From the NCBI GenBank assembly GCA_046351595.1, contig JAXLYE010000006.1:496001-560000 (forward strand): a stretch of DNA of 64,000 nucleotides, given 5' to 3'. Source of the stretch: JAXLYE01 sp046351595 (GTDB taxonomy: Bacteria > Myxococcota_A > Polyangia > Palsa-1104 > JAEUJZ01). Below, piece by piece: positions 59,243 through 64,000 of this stretch; positions within the stretch are counted from its first letter, which is position 1, and each line of letters begins with the position of its first letter. The position numbers and the translations under genes were made by a program. Under the pieces are notes generated by a model. The model saw only the letters and a program-made list of their open reading frames with translations, had not been told where the DNA came from and made no database searches.

Positions 59243-60823
59243 TCAGGCCCCGGGCTTGCTGTTGGTTGCGCTGCCGTGTCGTGCGACCACCAGCGTCAGG
59301 TCGTCTTCCAGCTCGTCGGTGCCGACGAAGCGCGAGTGCTCGCCGAGCAGGCTGCGGCTGATCTCGTCGACGTCGCGGTTGGCCACGCGCTGCACGGTCT
59401 GGCGCACGCGCTTGTCGCCGAACTGATCGCCCTGGGTGTTCTGGGCCTCGATCAGACCGTCGGTGAAGCAGATCAGCACGTCGCCGGGCTCGAACGGCTG
59501 CGTGCTGGCGGCGAACTTGGACTCGCCGCTGGACCCGAGCGGCGACCCGGCCGCGACCAGCGGGATCACCGGCTTCTGCTGATCGCGGGCCCGGAACAGC
59601 AGCGGGAAGGCGTGCGCGCCGCTGGCGAAGGTGAGCTGGTTGTCCTTGGTGTCGATGATCACCGCGAAGCAGCTCATCGTGAACTTGCCCTTGGTCGTCG
59701 ACCAGATGGCCTGGTTCAGGCGCGACAGCAGGAACTCGGGGCGAAGCTGGGCGCCCAGGTCCTGGTAGAGCTGCATCGCGCAGCCGTACGCCATGGCGCC
59801 GACCACCGACGAGCCGATGCCGTGCCCGACGACGTCCGCCAGCACCAGCAGGGTGCGGTGCTCGTCGAGCGGGTAGTAGGTCCACCAGTCGCCCGAGACC
59901 TGGGCCGCGCTGCGGTACATGCCGCAGAGCTGCAGCGCGCCGCGCGGGATCTGGCGCACCTCGGGCATCAGCGTCTTCTGCACGACCTGCGCGTCCTGCA
60001 GCTCCTGGTCCAGGTGCAAGACCCGCTCGTGGGCGGCGTGGTGCTCGAAGGCCAGGTTCTGCACCTGCTCGGCCATCGTGTTCAGGCGCTCGGCGATGCC
60101 GCCGTAGTAGGGCACGTCGAGCGGATCCAGCCGCGCCTCGAAGTGGCCCGAGGCCATCTGCTCGATGACCTCCTGCACGCGCAGCGCCTGCAGGCTCTGG
60201 CGCCGCTCGCTGGCCAGCAGCATCCCGAGCGCGGCGCCGAGGCCGAGCAGCCCGAGGCCGATGGTCAGCCAGGCCGGCACCGACGGCGGCCGCATCGCGG
60301 CGACGACCTTGCTCAGCGCCTCCTCGGTGTCGTGCGTGGTCAGGATCATGTAGAGGAGCGCCTGCTTGGGCTCCTTGCCGTCGACCGGGATGACCAGCAT
60401 CACGCGCTGCTGGCCCTCGCTGCGCTCGTCCTTCTCGCCGTAGCCCTCGGCGACCGAGCGCCGCACCAGAGCCTCGGCCGGCCCCCCGAGCGGCTTGCGC
60501 GCACGCGCCTTGTCCGAGCACGCCAGCACCGTCAGGTCGCGATCGACCAGCCCGGCCTCGACGATCTCGGGATCGGCCTCGGCGGCCAGCTCGACGTCGG
60601 CCTGCATGCGCAGCAGATCCTGCTCGGCCACGGGCTTGCCCAGGCGCACGCCGAGCTGCACCGCGCGACGGTGGGCGCGGTGCTGGACGCTCTTGAACGC
60701 GACCTCCTGCGCCACCTGCTGCGCGCGCCGCGTCGGGTTGTCGGTCAGCGACACCACGAGCTGGATCAGCAGGCACAGGATACCGCCCGAGGCGATGAGC
60801 ACCGAGAGGCGTTGCTCCGACAT
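59243..60823 (-). CDS. Membrane RsbU/SiaA-like PP2C phosphatase with HAMP
   Basis: A 526-residue membrane phosphatase. An N-terminal transmembrane helix, a periplasmic sensing region of about 150 residues, a second helix (about 190-208) and a HAMP domain (about 210-260) lead to a SpoIIE-type PP2C domain. Metal-binding residues are complete: SGDWWTYY, LADVVGHG and the late DELEDDLTLVV. Its substrate is most likely the STAS protein encoded next. GGGAGG fixes the ATG at 60823. It lies 264 bp downstream of a second phosphatase gene; that gap holds a five-copy hairpin repeat array. Confidence 0.88.
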   Translation of the reverse strand: MSEQRLSVLIASGGILCLLIQLVVSLTDNPTRRAQQVAQEVAFKSVQHRAHRRAVQLGVRLGKPVAEQDLLRMQADVELAAEADPEIVEAGLVDRDLTVLACSDKARARKPLGGPAEALVRRSVAEGYGEKDERSEGQQRVMLVIPVDGKEPKQALLYMILTTHDTEEALSKVVAAMRPPSVPAWLTIGLGLLGLGAALGMLLASERRQSLQALRVQEVIEQMASGHFEARLDPLDVPYYGGIAERLNTMAEQVQNLAFEHHAAHERVLHLDQELQDAQVVQKTLMPEVRQIPRGALQLCGMYRSAAQVSGDWWTYYPLDEHRTLLVLADVVGHGIGSSVVGAMAYGCAMQLYQDLGAQLRPEFLLSRLNQAIWSTTKGKFTMSCFAVIIDTKDNQLTFASGAHAFPLLFRARDQQKPVIPLVAAGSPLGSSGESKFAASTQPFEPGDVLICFTDGLIEAQNTQGDQFGDKRVRQTVQRVANRDVDEISRSLLGEHSRFVGTDELEDDLTLVVARHGSATNSKPGA

Positions 60824-60966
60824 GGACTTTACCTCCCTGGGGGTCGACGCCGGCCAGCGCGGCTGGCAGCAGGCGTCTGCGGATCGGGCTGCGCGGTTGC
60901 GGCGGCAGCCGGCGCCGTCTATTCACGTCTCCCGCCGCGACGGCGACGGGCCCAAGCACTCTATCC

Positions 60967-61089
60967 GGGCCGCTGACGCGGCCGTTCTTCTTTCGGCCGC
61001 TGACGCGACCGTCTTCTTTCGGCCGCTGATGCGACCGTCTTCTTTCGGCCGCTGACGCGACCGTCTTCTTTCGGCCGCTGATGCGGCCT
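60967..61089. repeat. 26-bp tandem repeat array with hairpins, between two phosphatase genes
   Basis: Five units start at 60967, 60994, 61020, 61046 and 61072 (26 bp apart, the first with one extra base). Each has CGGCCGC and GCGACCG arms flanking a 4-nt loop (TGAC or TGAT), then TCTTCTTT. In the transcribed (minus) direction the arms pair with one G-U. The last unit reaches the stop codon of the upstream phosphatase gene (61088). It may attenuate read-through or stabilise the upstream mRNA. Confidence 0.88.
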
Positions 61090-62959
61090 AGGCCTCGAGC
61101 CGGCGCAGCACCAGCACGGTCACGTCGTCCTGGCGCGTCCGCGACCACGACATCACGTCGTCGACGATGCCGTCGCGGATCTTGGCGGCCGTGGGCATGG
61201 CCATGCTGCCCTGGCGGACCAGCATGTCGCGCAGCCGATCGATGTTGTACTGCACGCCCTGCGGGTTCTTGGCCTCGGTCACGCCGTCGGTGTAGAGCAC
61301 CAGCGCGTCGCCCGGCTGCAGCTCGATCTCGTGGTCCTCCATGAACGGGCCGATGTCATCCTGCAGGCCGAGCCACGTGCCGTCGGTGGGCAGCGTCTCG
61401 ATCTGGTGCGTCGCGCGGCGGTAGACGAGCAGCGACTCGTGCGCGCCGGCGTACTTGAACTTGCCGCCGCTCACGTGCTTGAGCAGCACCATCGTCATGT
61501 AGTTGTCGTCATGCATGCGCGTGCGCAGGTTGTCGTGCAGCGCCGAGTTGACGACGCGCAGCACCTCGCCCGGCGTGTAGCGCTGGCCGATCTCGGGCCC
61601 CTGCCGCGAGATCGCCGAGAGCATGCTCTGCACCATCATCATGATGAGGCCGGGCGTGACGCCGTGGCCCGAGACGTCGCCGATGGCGACCCAGCTGCCG
61701 GCCGAGGCCTGGTGCACGTCGTAGAAGTCGCCGCCGACCTCCTCGGCCGGCACCATGCGCGCCGCCACGTCGAAGCCGTCGAGCGTCGGCTGCGCCGGCA
61801 GGAGCAGCGTCTGGATGACCGTCGCGATCTCGAGCTCCTTCTCGAGCCGCTCCTTGCTGCGCAGCTCATCGCGCGAGATGCGCAGCTTCGCGATCATGTC
61901 GTTGAAGGCCCGGCCGAGCGCGCCGATCTCGTCGCTGCCGCCGACCGGGATGTTGGTCTCGAGGTCGCCGCCGGCGACGAGCGTCGTGGCCGAGGCCAGC
62001 TTGGCGACGCGGCGCGACAGCGTGCTCGAGAGCACGAGCGCGGCCAGCAGCGCCACCGCGAAGGCGAAGAAGCCGAACTTGAACAGGAAGCCGCGGATCT
62101 GGAAGTACGAGCGCAGCGCCTCGTCGAGCGAGCGCAGGAGCACGAAGTGCGCGCCGTCGACGCGCTGGCCGCCCGCGGCCTCGAGCTTCTCGACCTTGGC
62201 CTTGCGCAAGAGGTACTGCTGCCCGGACACCGCCGCGCGCTCGCCGCCCTGGGCCAGCGCGTCTGTGGCCGCGCGGGCCAGCTCGTCGCGGTGCTGCAGG
62301 AGGTGCGGATCGAGCGAGGCCGCGGTGATGCGCCCCTGCGTGAATAGCGCCAGGTCGGTGTTGGTGCTGCGCCGGATCGAGGCCAGCACCTTGTCGTTGA
62401 TGCGCGACAGCGTGAGGACGCGGCCCGAGATGCGCACCGCCGCGTCGTTGCGGTCAAGGCCCGGCGTCTGGCCGAACAGCACCGCGGTGACCGCGACCAG
62501 GTAGACCTGCCCGTCGATCACCCAGGCCGCTGAGAACTCGCGGCGCGCGCCCTCGGCCGCGAGCGCGTCCATGTAGCTCTTGGGGATCTGGATCGACTTG
62601 CCCTCGGCGCCGCGGTTGGCGCGGATGACGCCGCTGGGGTCGGTGACGATGACGTAGTCGGCGTTGACGACGGGCAGCAGGTCCTTGATGGCGTCGGCGA
62701 CGGTCTCGGCGTCGACCTGCGTAGTGTCGGCGAGGATGCGCATGCGCGGCTCGTCGGCGACGACGCGGTTCTGCTCGAACAGCGACCGCAGCAGCGTGTG
62801 CTGGGCCTCTTCCAGCACCTGGCCGGTGCGCTCGATGTCGGCCCGCAGCTGCCTCTCAACGTCTCGGCGCAGGTAGAAGTCGATCGACCAGATGGCCGTC
62901 ACCACCACCGCGGCGACCAGAGCCGTCATGGCGAGCGCGAGCTTGACACCGAGCTTCAC
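61088..62959 (-). CDS. Sensor PP2C phosphatase (CHASE-like, HAMP, SpoIIE)
   Basis: A 623-residue membrane sensor phosphatase. Transmembrane helix (8-25), a periplasmic dCache/CHASE-like domain (about 30-290: ADYVIVTDPSGVIRANR, AAWVIDGQVYLVAV), a second helix (about 298-318), HAMP (about 320-370) and SpoIIE-type PP2C (about 390-623) with VGGDFYDV, IGDVSGHG and RQDDVTVLVL intact. The GTG start overlaps the stop of the cytochrome gene (GTGA), behind GGGAGG, so it is translationally coupled to a multihaem cytochrome. It would compete with or add to the second phosphatase on the STAS protein. Confidence 0.88.
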   Translation of the reverse strand: MKLGVKLALAMTALVAAVVVTAIWSIDFYLRRDVERQLRADIERTGQVLEEAQHTLLRSLFEQNRVVADEPRMRILADTTQVDAETVADAIKDLLPVVNADYVIVTDPSGVIRANRGAEGKSIQIPKSYMDALAAEGARREFSAAWVIDGQVYLVAVTAVLFGQTPGLDRNDAAVRISGRVLTLSRINDKVLASIRRSTNTDLALFTQGRITAASLDPHLLQHRDELARAATDALAQGGERAAVSGQQYLLRKAKVEKLEAAGGQRVDGAHFVLLRSLDEALRSYFQIRGFLFKFGFFAFAVALLAALVLSSTLSRRVAKLASATTLVAGGDLETNIPVGGSDEIGALGRAFNDMIAKLRISRDELRSKERLEKELEIATVIQTLLLPAQPTLDGFDVAARMVPAEEVGGDFYDVHQASAGSWVAIGDVSGHGVTPGLIMMMVQSMLSAISRQGPEIGQRYTPGEVLRVVNSALHDNLRTRMHDDNYMTMVLLKHVSGGKFKYAGAHESLLVYRRATHQIETLPTDGTWLGLQDDIGPFMEDHEIELQPGDALVLYTDGVTEAKNPQGVQYNIDRLRDMLVRQGSMAMPTAAKIRDGIVDDVMSWSRTRQDDVTVLVLRRLEA

Positions 62960-64000
62960 AATTTTCCTCCCGGACGCTGGGGCAAGTTGAGGGTCACGGA
63001 TTTAATCACAGCCAGCTCTGGCTCTCCATAAACGGCGCGCAGCTCTGGAGCGGTGGGGGCCGAGACCAGCGAGAAGACGACGCGCGCCGGCGCTGCGGCG
63101 ACGGAGACAGCGCCGGCGACGCCGGGCTGCGGCAGGACGAAGGTTTCCGTATGCGGGCGGCCCGGGGCGATGCGGCGCTCCTCCTTCACACGGACGGCGC
63201 GGAAGAACGGCGCGGGCTGCCCGGCCTCGTCGACGAGGAACACGCCGAAGGCGCGCTCCTCGGTGGCGAGCTTGCTGCCGTCTGGGCCCTGGTACTCGGC
63301 TCGCAGCAGCAGCCGGCGGTCGACGTAGCCCGAGGGCAACATGTGCCCGGCGCCGTGCTGGATGGTGACGGCGACCTCGCCGGGACGGCCGCGCAGCGCC
63401 GCCTCCAGCCGCGTCGCCTTGCCCAGCGCCACCGCGCCCGGGAAGCCGTGCGACGGCACGTTGGGCCGCGGCTTGGCCCCGCGCGCCACCGGCTCGGTCC
63501 CGCGCGAGGGCATGTGGCAGTCCTGGCAGGGCTTGCCCTTGCCGACGCGCAGCCAGTCGCTGTAGTCGAGCACCACCGGCACCTCGCGCAGCTTGCCGCC
63601 GGCCGCGAGGGCGGTCATGTGGTGACAGCCGGCGCAGACCTCGCTCTTGGCGTGCAGCGCCGAGTAGGCCATGTCGTGGAAGTAGTGGCCGGTGGCGCCG
63701 ACGATGGGGCCGTACTTTTTGCCCGAGCCCGGGTCGAACGTCATCGTCGCGCCCCTGGGCTCGACCTTGACCGCGCTCAGCGTGTGGCAGCCGTCGCAGG
63801 ACACGCCCTCGCTGGGGTTGCCGGGGGCCTCGTCGGGCTGGCCGTAGTGCAGGCTGGGCAGGTGGCAGGTCTGGCAGGCCTCGCGCAGGCCGCCGCCGCC
63901 CGGCGAGTCCGAGGCCGCGACGAGCGAGCGCTGGAACGCCGCGCTGCGCGTCGCCTTGACGTGCGCCGACGCGTTCCACTCCTTTCGGAAGTGCTCGTGG
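62956..64000 (-). CDS. Multihaem cytochrome c family protein (partial)
   Basis: Only the C-terminal 347 residues are in the window; the gene continues beyond 64000. Four CxxCH haem sites are visible (CQTCH, CDGCH, CAGCH with a following His, CQDCH), and further His such as HYFHDM may be axial ligands. Residues after the last haem form a beta-rich domain (GHMLPSGYVDRRLLLRAEYQGPDGSKL region) like that of large periplasmic multihaem cytochromes. It is exported or periplasmic by family. Its stop overlaps the GTG of the sensor phosphatase gene, linking electron transfer to the switch downstream. Confidence 0.82.
   Translation of the reverse strand, partial: HEHFRKEWNASAHVKATRSAAFQRSLVAASDSPGGGGLREACQTCHLPSLHYGQPDEAPGNPSEGVSCDGCHTLSAVKVEPRGATMTFDPGSGKKYGPIVGATGHYFHDMAYSALHAKSEVCAGCHHMTALAAGGKLREVPVVLDYSDWLRVGKGKPCQDCHMPSRGTEPVARGAKPRPNVPSHGFPGAVALGKATRLEAALRGRPGEVAVTIQHGAGHMLPSGYVDRRLLLRAEYQGPDGSKLATEERAFGVFLVDEAGQPAPFFRAVRVKEERRIAPGRPHTETFVLPQPGVAGAVSVAAAPARVVFSLVSAPTAPELRAVYGEPELAVIKSVTLNLPQRPGGKL

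Noticed and set aside
60967..61089. CRISPR or Rho-independent terminator array
   Set aside because: No spacers, and on the transcribed strand the hairpins are followed by purine-rich rather than U-rich tracts.

Overview
The window is very GC-rich and looks like a piece of a Myxococcota (former Deltaproteobacteria) chromosome. The evidence is a MYXO-CTERM-type sorting tail on a von Willebrand protein (7936-9285), a DUF6178 protein, eukaryote-like Ser/Thr kinase signalling, a large pseudokinase-ATPase-TPR-GAF-STAS protein, many Cys-rich lipoproteins, and RsbU-like phosphatases with STAS and ATPase partners. I see no rRNA, tRNA or CRISPR array.

Layout. 1-14,900: envelope and housekeeping genes: alpha/beta hydrolase, flippase-like membrane protein, SurA/DsbA-type lipoprotein, PilZ protein, a TetR regulator with a Coq4-like partner and a tandem operator touching the start codon, a putative HEXXH protein, the MYXO-CTERM vWA protein, DUF6178, an amino-acid permease and an SDR. 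15,200-28,200: the giant signalling protein, an NmrA-like protein, a beta-propeller lipoprotein coupled to a TPR protein, LolA, an L,D-transpeptidase and ApbE. 28,300-38,800: an S74-chaperone lipoprotein, an orphan-looking OmpR-type regulator, the lysC/lysA operon, a MoxR ATPase, SRPBCC, HIT and SDR proteins, and an envelope operon leading into a zinc-ribbon Ser/Thr kinase (38,776-42,168).

42,235-47,450: a thermolysin-type (M4) protease gene is cut in two by about 3.56 kb of foreign DNA. The insert carries a TerC-type membrane protein, a secreted protein made of three four-cysteine units, a tail-anchored protein with an exact 25-residue repeat, a frameshifted gene remnant and a short lipoprotein gene. 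47,700-52,900: flavin monooxygenase, a NYN-domain protein overlapping hisS, and a coiled-coil protein. 52,885-54,833: an AAA ATPase next to a PIN-like nuclease, with locally AT-rich DNA and a 42-bp hairpin repeat array beside its promoter; this is the best candidate for an undescribed defence-like system.

55,248-64,000: a TPR membrane protein, an OmpA-like protein, and a partner-switching cluster. In transcription order the cluster is a multihaem cytochrome c, a sensor phosphatase (GTGA overlap), a 26-bp hairpin array, a second phosphatase, a STAS protein and an RsbW-like ATPase. The order suggests that a redox or envelope signal sets the phosphorylation state of the STAS protein.

Regulation. 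Many genes have a sigma70-like -10 element ending 6-8 nt before the start codon and no Shine-Dalgarno sequence, so leaderless mRNA seems common here. This pattern was used to choose several starts. All functional statements are inferred from sequence motifs; no searches were run.
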